Source of the DNA: Victivallis sp. Marseille-Q1083
Lineage (GTDB): Bacteria; Verrucomicrobiota; Lentisphaeria; Victivallales; Victivallaceae
Direction of reading: 5' to 3'
Length of the DNA: 64,000 nucleotides
NCBI RefSeq assembly: GCF_903645315.1
Contig: NZ_CAHJXL010000001.1
Coordinates: 3,524,841-3,588,840, forward strand
Shown: piece after piece, positions 25,843 to 34,257 of the stretch
Position numbering within the stretch: position 1 is the first letter of the stretch
Layout of the letters: every line of letters begins with the position of its first letter
The notes under the pieces: generated by a model
Database searches by the model: none
The model's input: only the letters and a program-made list of their open reading frames with translations
What the model was told of the DNA's origin: nothing
Position numbers and translations under genes: made by a program

Positions 25843-27921
25843 ATGCTTAATAATCGTACTTTTCTGTTTTGCGGTCTTCTCGCTGCCATGCTTGCCGGTT
25901 GTAAATCTCAGGAGGATTTCGTCAACGAGCGGGCAGAGTTTGCGATCTCTTACTTCGATAAAATTGATAAAATGGTGCCGGATGCCGGCAGAGTTTATAC
26001 ATTGCCGGAGTGTATTGCGGCGGCGCTGGAATCCAATCTGGATTTGAAGGTCAACCAGATCAACGAACAGGTGGCCAAGGAGCGCAAGACTGCCGAGGCG
26101 CTCGGCATGCTGCCGGACCTTTATATTTCCAACGGCACGACCTATCGCGACAACCAGCCGGGATCGACCAGCATCAATGTGAGAACCGACGAACAGTCGC
26201 TGGCGGCGAGCCGCAGCTCGGAGAAGTTCGAAAACAGCCTGCGGCTTGAGATGGCGCTCAGTCTGCTGGACTTCGGGTTGGCCTATGTCAATTTTGCCCA
26301 GGCCCAGGACCGTGAGCTCCTGGCGCAGTATCAGACCCGGCGCGCCGCCCAGAATCTGGCGCTGGAAGTGGCGCAGACCTATTATAAAGTGGCGGTGGCG
26401 CAGCAGGCGATCGAGGATACCGAAGCGTTGCTGGAGCGCTGCCGCAATGTCCAGGCCGAATTGGAGAAGCTCGGGTTGGACAAGAAGATTTCGCCGTTCC
26501 GGATGTTCGACGAAAGCCAGCGGTTCATTCAACTGGAAAAGCGGCTGGTTGCCTATCAGCGCAGTTATGAAAATTCCTGTACCGAATTGCGGGCGCTGAT
26601 GGGATACAAGCCGACGGCGGTGATCCGGGTGGATGCCGGCAATCTCGACAACATCAATCCGGTGCAGTTGCCGGCGATCGCCGAGCTGGAAAAATTGGCG
26701 CTCTATCAGCGGCCGGAACTGTATCAACTGGACATCAATACGAATATCACCGTCAACGAAGGCCGCAAAGCGTTGCTGATGATGCTGCCGAACGTCCGGA
26801 TGTTCGTGGATTTCAACAATTCCAGCAATCCGCTGCTGTACAACCAGTCCTGGTGGGAGATCGGCGTGCGCGCCGCCTACAATTTGCTGAAACTGCCGCA
26901 GCAGATGAAGCGTTATCAGGCGATCGGCCAGGAAGAGGAGATGCTGAAGGCGCAGTTGCTGGCGCTGTCGGTCGGCGTGTTGTCGCAGGTGCGCATCGCG
27001 GTGACCAACGTCGGCGAGGCGGAAAATCGTTATCGGATCAACAAGCGGGTTTACGACTCCTACAGTCGTTATCGGGAGGCGGCGATCCAGGCGCACACGT
27101 TGACCGGCAGTCTGTCGCAGCTGGAGCTGGACCGGGTGGAGCTGGAGACGGCGGAAGCCAAGATCGACTGTCTGATTGAGCTGGGCAACTATTATGTCTC
27201 CTATTACCGGCTGTTGAACATGGTCGGCATGTCGGAATTGTCCAACGAAACCTTGCAGCAGATGAACGATCGGTTGCAGGAAGCCATGCGGCGGATGGAG
27301 GACAAAACTGCCGGTGAAGCGTCGGCTTCGCCGGCGCCGGCGCTGGCGGCGGCGATTCCGACGGAACCGGACGCCGAGGAACCGGCGCCGAAAACGGAAT
27401 CGGCGGACCGGAGCATCGTCTGCGGCAAGGTGATGCGGCTGAAAGAGCCGCTGGACAATTGTCGTTATGTGCTCGCTTCCAGTTTCGCCGAAAAACTGCG
27501 GGTGCTCTGTGTGCTGCGGGGCGAAGAGGCGGCGTTTGCCGACGCGCTCGGCGAACAGTTGCTGGTGGAAGGCGAATTGGCGGAGGATCCGAAATTCAAA
27601 GTGCCGGTGATGACGGCGATGCAGTGGAAAGCACTGCCGGCTGACAATGTGGTCCGGCGGCAGGAATACCGGCCGGATCCGAACCGGCAGGAAGCGATTG
27701 CCGGCAAATTGATCCGGTTGCGCGACAATCGGCTGAATTTGAAATACGCGTTGGCGGAGGAGCAGCCGGAGGGACGCCGGATTGTCGGTTACCTGGCCAA
27801 CACCGCCGACGATTGCGGGGATTATCTGGGGAAAGAGGTGGAGATTCGTGGTGCGGCCCGGTTGATCGAGGATTGGGGAGTTCCGATTGTCGGGATGGAA
27901 GCGATGAAGGTGCGGAATTGA
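25843..27921 (+). CDS. TolC-like outer-membrane lipoprotein with C-terminal duplicated domain
   Basis: The protein has 692 residues. The signal peptide ends in a lipobox, LAGC at residues 17-20, so it is lipid-anchored. Residues about 50-470 match the outer-membrane efflux (OEP/TolC) fold: TLPECIAAALESNLDLKVNQ and long coiled helices (ALEVAQTYYKVAVAQQAIED). An Ala/Pro linker (about 485-520) leads to two related beta-type modules at about 527-600 (GKVMRLKEPLDNCRYVL) and 621-690 (GKLIRLRDNRLNLKYAL), which typical TolC proteins lack. It is the first gene of the operon with the giant surface protein and three adaptor or protease-like genes, and probably forms the outer-membrane channel. Confidence 0.8.
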   Translation: MLNNRTFLFCGLLAAMLAGCKSQEDFVNERAEFAISYFDKIDKMVPDAGRVYTLPECIAAALESNLDLKVNQINEQVAKERKTAEALGMLPDLYISNGTTYRDNQPGSTSINVRTDEQSLAASRSSEKFENSLRLEMALSLLDFGLAYVNFAQAQDRELLAQYQTRRAAQNLALEVAQTYYKVAVAQQAIEDTEALLERCRNVQAELEKLGLDKKISPFRMFDESQRFIQLEKRLVAYQRSYENSCTELRALMGYKPTAVIRVDAGNLDNINPVQLPAIAELEKLALYQRPELYQLDINTNITVNEGRKALLMMLPNVRMFVDFNNSSNPLLYNQSWWEIGVRAAYNLLKLPQQMKRYQAIGQEEEMLKAQLLALSVGVLSQVRIAVTNVGEAENRYRINKRVYDSYSRYREAAIQAHTLTGSLSQLELDRVELETAEAKIDCLIELGNYYVSYYRLLNMVGMSELSNETLQQMNDRLQEAMRRMEDKTAGEASASPAPALAAAIPTEPDAEEPAPKTESADRSIVCGKVMRLKEPLDNCRYVLASSFAEKLRVLCVLRGEEAAFADALGEQLLVEGELAEDPKFKVPVMTAMQWKALPADNVVRRQEYRPDPNRQEAIAGKLIRLRDNRLNLKYALAEEQPEGRRIVGYLANTADDCGDYLGKEVEIRGAARLIEDWGVPIVGMEAMKVRN

Positions 27922-27961
27922 AACCCGGAATGGATCCGGATGCGTAAGGATCGGTGGCGGT

Positions 27962-30900
27962 ATGTCTTTTGAATTGGAGAAAAGGATTTTGTTCGACGGA
28001 GCCGGCTTTGCCGAAGTGGCGGCAGCCGCGGAGGCGGTCGAAGCGGTGGATCATGATCACGATGCCGGTGTTCCGGCCGATGGCCGGGACGCGGTCGAAC
28101 AGTTGCTGGATGCCGACCTCGGCGGCCTGCTGCCGGCGGACCAGGCGGCAGGTTCGGTTTCGGGCGGGACCGATGTGGTGTTTATTGCCGGATCGCTGCC
28201 GGATAGCGAATTGATCGGCCAGGTGGCTGCGGAACGCGGCGAAGTGGTCATTCTGCAGTCCGGAGCGGACCCGTTTCAGCAGATGGCCGATTATCTGGCC
28301 GGCCGCTCCGATGTGGCGGCGATCCATATCATCAGTCACGGCGAAGCCGGCAAGCTGGTGATCAACGGCATTTCCATCGATGCCGATTATCTGGAAAGCC
28401 ATCGCGGGGCGGTCGGGGCGCTCGGCGAAGCGATGACGCCGGATGGGGATATTCTGCTCTATGGTTGTGATCTGGCCGATTCCGCCGCCGGGCGGGAGTT
28501 GATCGGGCAGCTCGCTTCGTTGACCGGCGCGGATGTGGCGGCGTCGGAGGACGCCACCGGCTACGGCGGCGACTGGGATCTGGAATATCAGTTCGGCTTG
28601 ATCGAGACTGAGGCGATTCAAATCGACAATTACGATTACCTGCTCAGCAGCGCCGGAGAGACGATCTATGTCAAAGTGGACGGCAGCGACGCCTGGCTGG
28701 GGCGCGGCAATGTTTATACCGATTTGCAGACGGCGCTGCAGGCGGCCGGGGACGGCGATCAGATCTGGGTGGCTTCCGGCCGTTATGTGCCGACCCGGGA
28801 GATGGTGGACGGCGATCCCCGCAGCGTCTCTTTCGTGATCGGCGACGGTGTGGAGCTGTACGGCGGTTTCGCCGGGACGGAACATGCCGTCGGCGAACGG
28901 ACCGATTTCGGTTTCGGCGGGCGCAACGAAACAGTCCTGAGCGGTGATGTGCTGAACAACGATAGTTGGTCGGTGGTCGGCGATAGCTTTGTCGATGACG
29001 CCGGCTCGGCGGCCGACAATGCTTACCATGTCGTTTTCGTCGGGGAGGATGTCAGTTGCACGATCGACGGTTTTACGATCACCCGCGGGGTGGCGGCCGA
29101 CGTCGGTCGCGACGCCAATGGCGGTGGGGTTTACAACGCCGGGGAGGCGCTGATCCGCGACTGTTGTATTACGGTGAATTATGCCGCCAACGAAGGCGGC
29201 GGTATCTGGCTTGGCGGCGGCCGGCTGGAAAATTGCCGGGTGCTCGACAATGTCGCCGGCAATCAGGGCGGCGGCGTTTTCGCTTCCGATGCGAATGCCG
29301 TCATCACCGCCAGTGAAATTTCCGGCAACCGGACGATCGGCGCCGGCGGCGGCGGCGGCGGTGTTTTCATGGCCAACGGCAATCTGCGGGACAGTTGGCT
29401 GCATGACAACCACAGCAGCAGCGCCGGCGGCGGATTGTACATTTGCGCCGGAACGGCGGAGAATAGCAATGTGACTTACAACCACAGTCTGGACGGCGGC
29501 GGCATCTGGATTGCCGGCGGTGAAGTGGTTTCCTCCAGGGTGTTCGGCAATACCGCCCAGGTCAACGGCGGCGGTATTTACGCGATTGGCGGAGCGGTGA
29601 CGCAGACGGAGTTGGTGAACAACAGCGCCGGCGGCATGGGCGGCGGCCTGTGGAGCCTGAACCTGGAACGCGGTGAAAATCTGCTGGTGGTCAACAATTA
29701 TGCCGAACGCAGCGGCGGCGGCATGTACCTGCTGCTCGGTACGGTGGTCAACGCGACGCTGGTCAACAATCTGGCCGCTTACGGCAGCGGCGCTTACCTG
29801 GGCACCGGCGGGGTGCTTCACAATTCCATTTTGTGGGGCAACCGGGAGTCAGGCGGTGATAAAACGCAGTTGCGGCTGGCCGGCGGCAATATTTTGAATT
29901 CCGGAGTCGAAGGCGGTGTGGCGGTCGGCAGCGGTAATTACAAATTCAGCAGTGACAATTCCGGCAGCCGGCCCGGCGAACTCTATTTTAACTTCGTTTC
30001 AGCGACTTCGTTTGCCGGCAACGCGACGAGTCAAGCGCAACTGGCGGAGCTGGCTCGGGCCGACTGGCAACTGGCCCGCGGTTCCCATGCGGTCAACCGC
30101 GGCGACAACGGTATTGTCATCACTGAAAATATTGCCGAAGACCTGATCGGCCACGACCGTATTCACAACGCGGCCGGTGGCGGCATTGTCGATCTCGGCG
30201 CGTATGAATCGGTCTGGAAGGGCGTTCAGATTGCGCCGGTGATCGACGATATCATGTACGGCGATACTGCGCGGCTGCCGGACCGGAGCGAAGCCGGTTT
30301 GGAAATTGCCTATGAGAGCCGGGATACTTCAATCATCGTCATCGACGGCAAGGAATTGACCGGGGTAAAAGTCGGCGAAGCGGATATCGGCATTAAAATC
30401 GACGGCAATGACAACTGGGAGGCGTTGGACTATACGCAAACCGCGGTCAAGGTGACGCCGCGGCCGATTACCATCATCGCCGACGATCAGCGGAAAGTGT
30501 ACGGCGAACTGGATCCGGAATTTACTTTTGCCTACGGCGCCGGCAGCCTGCAGTTGGTTTTTGGTGACAAAATTACTCTCGACCGCGGCGACAAGGGGGA
30601 AAACGTCGGTGTTTATGATATCGATCAATATCTGCTCGAAGACGGCAATGGCGGTAAAAATTATGCGGTGACGCTGGTAAAAGGAGAATTGACGATTACG
30701 AAGCGGTCGATCACGATCGTCGCGGACGATCAGCATAAAACTTACGGCGAATCGGACCCGAATTTCAGCTATCAGGTGGTTGGCGGTCTGGTCGGCAGCG
30801 ACAGCGTGACGTTGAACCGCAGCGACAAGGGCGAGAATGTCGGCGAATACGCGATCGACGACTATGACTTGACCGGCGCCGAGAATTACGATGTGACTTT

Positions 30901-33472
30901 CGTGGAAGGGACGTTGACGATCACGAAGCGGTCGATCACGATTGTTGCGGACGACCAGCATAAAACTTACGGCGAATCGGACCCGAATTTCAGCTGTCAG
31001 GTGGTCGGCGGTCTGGTTGGCAGCGACAGCGTGACGTTGAACCGCAGCGACAAGGGTGAGAATGTCGGTGAATACGCGATCGACGATTATGACTTGACCG
31101 GTGCCGAGAATTACGATGTGACTTTCGTGGAAGGGACGTTGACGATCACGAAGCGGTCGATCACGATTGTTGCGGACGACCAGCATAAAACTTACGGCGA
31201 ATCGGACCCGAATTTCAGCTGTCAGGTGGTCGGCGGTCTGGTTGGCAGCGACAGCGTGACGTTGAACCGCAGCGACAAGGGTGAGAATGTCGGTGAATAC
31301 GCGATCGACGATTATGACTTGACCGGTGCCGAGAATTACGATGTGACTTTCGTGGAAGGGACGTTGACGATCACGAAGCGGTCGATCACGATTGTTGCGG
31401 ACGACCAGCATAAAACTTACGGCGAATCGGACCCGAATTTCAGCTGTCAGGTGGTCGGCGGTCTGGTCGGCAGTGACAGCGTGACGTTGAACCGCAGCGA
31501 CAAGGGTGAGAATGTCGGTGAATACGCGATCGACGATTATGACTTGACCGGCGCCGCGAATTACGATGTGACTTTCGTGGAAGGGACGTTGACGATCACG
31601 AAGCGGTCGATCACGATTGTCGCGGACGACCAGCATAAAACCTACGGCGAAGCAGACCCGAATTTCAGCTGTCAGGTGGTCGGCGGCCTGGTTGGCAGCG
31701 ACAGCGTGACGTTGAACCGCAGCGACAAGGGTGAGAATGTCGGCGAATACGCGATCGACGATTATGACTTGACCGGCGCCGCGAATTACGATGTGACTTT
31801 CGTGGAAGGGACGTTGACGATCACGAAGCGGTCGATCACGATTGTCGCGGACGACCAGCATAAAACCTACGGCGAATCGGACCCGAATTTCAGCTATCAG
31901 GTGGTTGGCGGTCTGGTCGGCAGCGACAGCGTGACGTTGAACCGCAGCGACAGGGGTGAGAATGTCGGCGAATACGCGATCGACGATTATGACTTGACCG
32001 GCGCCGAGAATTACGATGTGACTTTCGTGGAAGGGACGTTGACGATCACGAAGCGGTCGGTCACGATTGTTGCGGACGACCAGCATAAAACCTACGGCGA
32101 ATCGGACCCGAATTTCAGCTGTCAGGTGGTTGGCGGCCTGGTCGGCAGTGACAGCGTGACGTTGAACCGCAGCGACAAAGGCGAGAATGTCGGTGAATAC
32201 GCGATCGACGATTATGACTTGACCGGCGCCGAGAATTACGATGTGACTTTCGTGGAAGGGACGTTGACGATCACGAAGCGGTCGGTCACGATTGTTGCGG
32301 ACGACCAGCATAAAACCTACGGCGAATCGGACCCGAATTTCAGTTATCAGGTGGTCGGCGGCCTGGTTGGCAGCGACAGCGTGACATTGAACCGCAGCGA
32401 CAAGGGCGAGAATGTCGGCGACTATGCGATCGACGACTATGACTTGACCGGCGCCGCGAATTACGATGTGACTTTCGTGGAAGGGACGTTGACGATCACG
32501 AAGCGGTCGATCACGATTGTTGCGGACGACCAGCATAAAACCTACGGCGAAGCAGACCCGAATTTCAGTTATCAGGTGGTCGGCGGTCTGGTCGGCAGCG
32601 ACAGCGTGACGTTGAACCGCAGCGACAAGGGTGAGAATGTCGGCGACTATGCGATCGACGACTATGATTTGACCGGCGCCGCGAATTACGATGTGACTTT
32701 CGTGGAAGGGACGTTGACGATCACGAAGCGGTCGATCACGATTGTCGCGGACGACCAGCATAAAACTTACGGCGAAGCAGACCCGAATTTCAGTTATCAG
32801 GTGGTCGGTGGCCTGGTTGGCAGCGACAGCGTGACGTTGAACCGCAGCGACAAGGGCGAGAATGTCGGCGACTATGCGATCGACGACTATGACTTGACCG
32901 GCGCCGCGAATTACGATGTGACTTTCGTGGAAGGGACGTTGACGATCACGAAGCGGTCGATCACGATTGTCGCGGACGACCAGCATAAAACTTATGGCGA
33001 AGCAGACCCGAATTTCAGCTATCAGGTGGTTGGCGGCCTGGTTGGCAGTGACAGCGTGACGTTGAACCGCAGCGACAAGGGCGAGAATGTCGGCGAATAT
33101 GCGATCGACGAGTACCGTTTGAGCGGGATGGATAATTATGACGTGACCTTTGTCGAGGGATCGTTGACCATTGTTGCCAGGCCGGTCGGTGATGGCGTCG
33201 CGCAATTCAATATCGACAAACAGCATCAGGAAATCGACCGCAGTTTTATGGAGTTGGAAGCGTTCACGCTGGAGCGCAGCCGGCTGGTTGCCGAATTGAA
33301 TGCCGCGGTGAAACATCTGCCGCCGGAAGTGGAAGAATTGACGCCGCTGCCGGACGGAGAATATCTGCTCAGCGATTATGCGCCGTTGCGGCCGGTCCGC
33401 GAGGAGATCGAAATTCCGGATCTGCTGAAAACGCAGTTGGACCGGGATCTGGAATCGCTGTTGGTGATCTGA
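27962..33472 (+). CDS. Giant repetitive surface protein: DUF4347, beta-helix, MBG repeats
   Basis: The protein has 1836 residues and no classical signal peptide. It begins MSFELEKRILFDGAGF, matching the LE-x-R-x-LFDGA N-terminus common to DUF4347 and LEPR-XLL surface proteins and possibly an export signal. Residues 71-229 are a DUF4347-like domain (DVVFIAGSLPD, then AAIHIISHGEAGKLVING and DILLYGCDLADSAAGRELIG). Residues about 231-755 form a right-handed beta-helix rich in GGG-x-W/Y turns. A degenerate MBG unit starts at 836, and eleven near-identical 75-residue MBG units follow at 916-1740. Residues 1741-1836 are an acidic, Leu-rich tail. No RTX nonapeptides and no LPxTG anchor were seen. It is probably an adhesin or matrix protein exported by the neighbouring genes. 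Confidence 0.85.
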   Translation: MSFELEKRILFDGAGFAEVAAAAEAVEAVDHDHDAGVPADGRDAVEQLLDADLGGLLPADQAAGSVSGGTDVVFIAGSLPDSELIGQVAAERGEVVILQSGADPFQQMADYLAGRSDVAAIHIISHGEAGKLVINGISIDADYLESHRGAVGALGEAMTPDGDILLYGCDLADSAAGRELIGQLASLTGADVAASEDATGYGGDWDLEYQFGLIETEAIQIDNYDYLLSSAGETIYVKVDGSDAWLGRGNVYTDLQTALQAAGDGDQIWVASGRYVPTREMVDGDPRSVSFVIGDGVELYGGFAGTEHAVGERTDFGFGGRNETVLSGDVLNNDSWSVVGDSFVDDAGSAADNAYHVVFVGEDVSCTIDGFTITRGVAADVGRDANGGGVYNAGEALIRDCCITVNYAANEGGGIWLGGGRLENCRVLDNVAGNQGGGVFASDANAVITASEISGNRTIGAGGGGGGVFMANGNLRDSWLHDNHSSSAGGGLYICAGTAENSNVTYNHSLDGGGIWIAGGEVVSSRVFGNTAQVNGGGIYAIGGAVTQTELVNNSAGGMGGGLWSLNLERGENLLVVNNYAERSGGGMYLLLGTVVNATLVNNLAAYGSGAYLGTGGVLHNSILWGNRESGGDKTQLRLAGGNILNSGVEGGVAVGSGNYKFSSDNSGSRPGELYFNFVSATSFAGNATSQAQLAELARADWQLARGSHAVNRGDNGIVITENIAEDLIGHDRIHNAAGGGIVDLGAYESVWKGVQIAPVIDDIMYGDTARLPDRSEAGLEIAYESRDTSIIVIDGKELTGVKVGEADIGIKIDGNDNWEALDYTQTAVKVTPRPITIIADDQRKVYGELDPEFTFAYGAGSLQLVFGDKITLDRGDKGENVGVYDIDQYLLEDGNGGKNYAVTLVKGELTITKRSITIVADDQHKTYGESDPNFSYQVVGGLVGSDSVTLNRSDKGENVGEYAIDDYDLTGAENYDVTFVEGTLTITKRSITIVADDQHKTYGESDPNFSCQVVGGLVGSDSVTLNRSDKGENVGEYAIDDYDLTGAENYDVTFVEGTLTITKRSITIVADDQHKTYGESDPNFSCQVVGGLVGSDSVTLNRSDKGENVGEYAIDDYDLTGAENYDVTFVEGTLTITKRSITIVADDQHKTYGESDPNFSCQVVGGLVGSDSVTLNRSDKGENVGEYAIDDYDLTGAANYDVTFVEGTLTITKRSITIVADDQHKTYGEADPNFSCQVVGGLVGSDSVTLNRSDKGENVGEYAIDDYDLTGAANYDVTFVEGTLTITKRSITIVADDQHKTYGESDPNFSYQVVGGLVGSDSVTLNRSDRGENVGEYAIDDYDLTGAENYDVTFVEGTLTITKRSVTIVADDQHKTYGESDPNFSCQVVGGLVGSDSVTLNRSDKGENVGEYAIDDYDLTGAENYDVTFVEGTLTITKRSVTIVADDQHKTYGESDPNFSYQVVGGLVGSDSVTLNRSDKGENVGDYAIDDYDLTGAANYDVTFVEGTLTITKRSITIVADDQHKTYGEADPNFSYQVVGGLVGSDSVTLNRSDKGENVGDYAIDDYDLTGAANYDVTFVEGTLTITKRSITIVADDQHKTYGEADPNFSYQVVGGLVGSDSVTLNRSDKGENVGDYAIDDYDLTGAANYDVTFVEGTLTITKRSITIVADDQHKTYGEADPNFSYQVVGGLVGSDSVTLNRSDKGENVGEYAIDEYRLSGMDNYDVTFVEGSLTIVARPVGDGVAQFNIDKQHQEIDRSFMELEAFTLERSRLVAELNAAVKHLPPEVEELTPLPDGEYLLSDYAPLRPVREEIEIPDLLKTQLDRDLESLLVI
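30707..33181 (+). repeat. Eleven tandem 225-bp repeats (MBG domain units)
   Basis: The core DDQHKTYGE recurs every 225 bp, with its DNA beginning CAGCATAAAA at 30731, 30956, 31181, 31406, 31631, 31856, 32081, 32306, 32531, 32756 and 32981. Copies differ by a few bases, mostly silent, plus alternations such as SYQ/SCQ, ESD/EAD and AEN/AAN. The eleventh copy diverges at its 3' end. Unequal recombination between copies should change the length of the stalk. Confidence 0.95.
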
Positions 33473-33483
33473 GGAGAAAAACT

Positions 33484-34257
33484 ATGATGTGTCCTGTTTG
33501 GCGATGGTGCGCCGTCTGGATGGCCGTCGTCCTGTCGGCTGTTGCCGGTGAACCCGGTGTCGGGGGGGAGTTTATCGCGGTGCTGATCCCGTATCAGGAA
33601 GCGGTGGTTTCGGCGCGGGTCAGCAGTGTGGTCGGCGAATACCGGTTGAAGGATGGCGACGCCGCCGCCAAGAATGCGGTGATCGTCGAACTGGACACGG
33701 CGGAATTCCTGCCGTTGAAGGAAAAGGCGGAGGCGGTTTATCAGGAAAGCGTCACCCAGCGCAATTATTACAGGAAAATTTACGACGGCAATCTCGAACT
33801 GTTTCAAAAAGGCCTGCTCGGCGAACAGGAACTGGCGAAGAGCAAGCTGGACTGGGAATTGGCCGTGGCCCGGGAAAAAACCGCCATCGCCGATTTGCGG
33901 TTGACCAGCTTCAATGTCGTGGAATGCTCGATCCGGATGCCGTTCGACGGCAAGCTGGCCGAACGGTTGTGCAAGGCGCACGAATTCGTCCGGGCCGGTA
34001 TGCCGCTGGTGTCGGTCATCGACGACAGCAAGGTTTACGCCGTCGCTTTCCTGCCGCTGGAATTGCGCAGCCGGTTGCGGCTGGGAGAACCGCTGTGGTT
34101 TTTGACCGATGAGCAGGCGATGCCGCTGGAGGGGAAAATCGCCTTTCTGGCACCGCGCGGCGATGCCACCAGCGGTAATTTCGAATTGCGGTTGTTGCTG
34201 GACAATGCCGACGGGAAATTGCTGCCCGGCATGTCCGGAGTGATTCGCTGCCGATGA
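33484..34257 (+). CDS. Periplasmic adaptor (HlyD/MFP-like) of the adhesin operon
   Basis: The protein has 257 residues, with a signal peptide (VWRWCAVWMAVVLSAVAG). The first lipoyl half shows VVSARVSSVVGEYRLKDGD and KNAVIVELDTAEF, then a helical hairpin (about residues 80-140), the second lipoyl half (CSIRMPFDGKLAERLCKAHE) and a beta-barrel ending LLPGMSGVIRC. It is short for an adaptor, as the membrane-proximal domain is missing. GAGGAG precedes the ATG, and an ATG one codon later is equally possible. The stop overlaps the next start (ATGA). Confidence 0.8.
   Translation: MMCPVWRWCAVWMAVVLSAVAGEPGVGGEFIAVLIPYQEAVVSARVSSVVGEYRLKDGDAAAKNAVIVELDTAEFLPLKEKAEAVYQESVTQRNYYRKIYDGNLELFQKGLLGEQELAKSKLDWELAVAREKTAIADLRLTSFNVVECSIRMPFDGKLAERLCKAHEFVRAGMPLVSVIDDSKVYAVAFLPLELRSRLRLGEPLWFLTDEQAMPLEGKIAFLAPRGDATSGNFELRLLLDNADGKLLPGMSGVIRCR

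Noticed and set aside
25843-27921. The TolC-like lipoprotein as the missing channel of the RND pump at 7.3-12 kb.
   Set aside because: It is 14 kb away in an operon with its own adaptors and surface protein. A shared role cannot be excluded, but nothing in the sequence supports it.
30707-33181. Regular repeats considered as a CRISPR array.
   Set aside because: The 225-bp units are contiguous, coding and without unique spacers.
30329-33316. A 995-codon antisense open frame across the repeat region.
   Set aside because: It mirrors the 225-bp repeats of the surface protein. Its translation is repetitive in the same way, with no ribosome site or family likeness, so it is a coding shadow.
27962-33472. 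The surface protein as a classical RTX type I substrate.
   Set aside because: No GGxGxD-type nonapeptide repeats and no RTX-like C-terminal signal were seen, and no ABC ATPase gene is adjacent.
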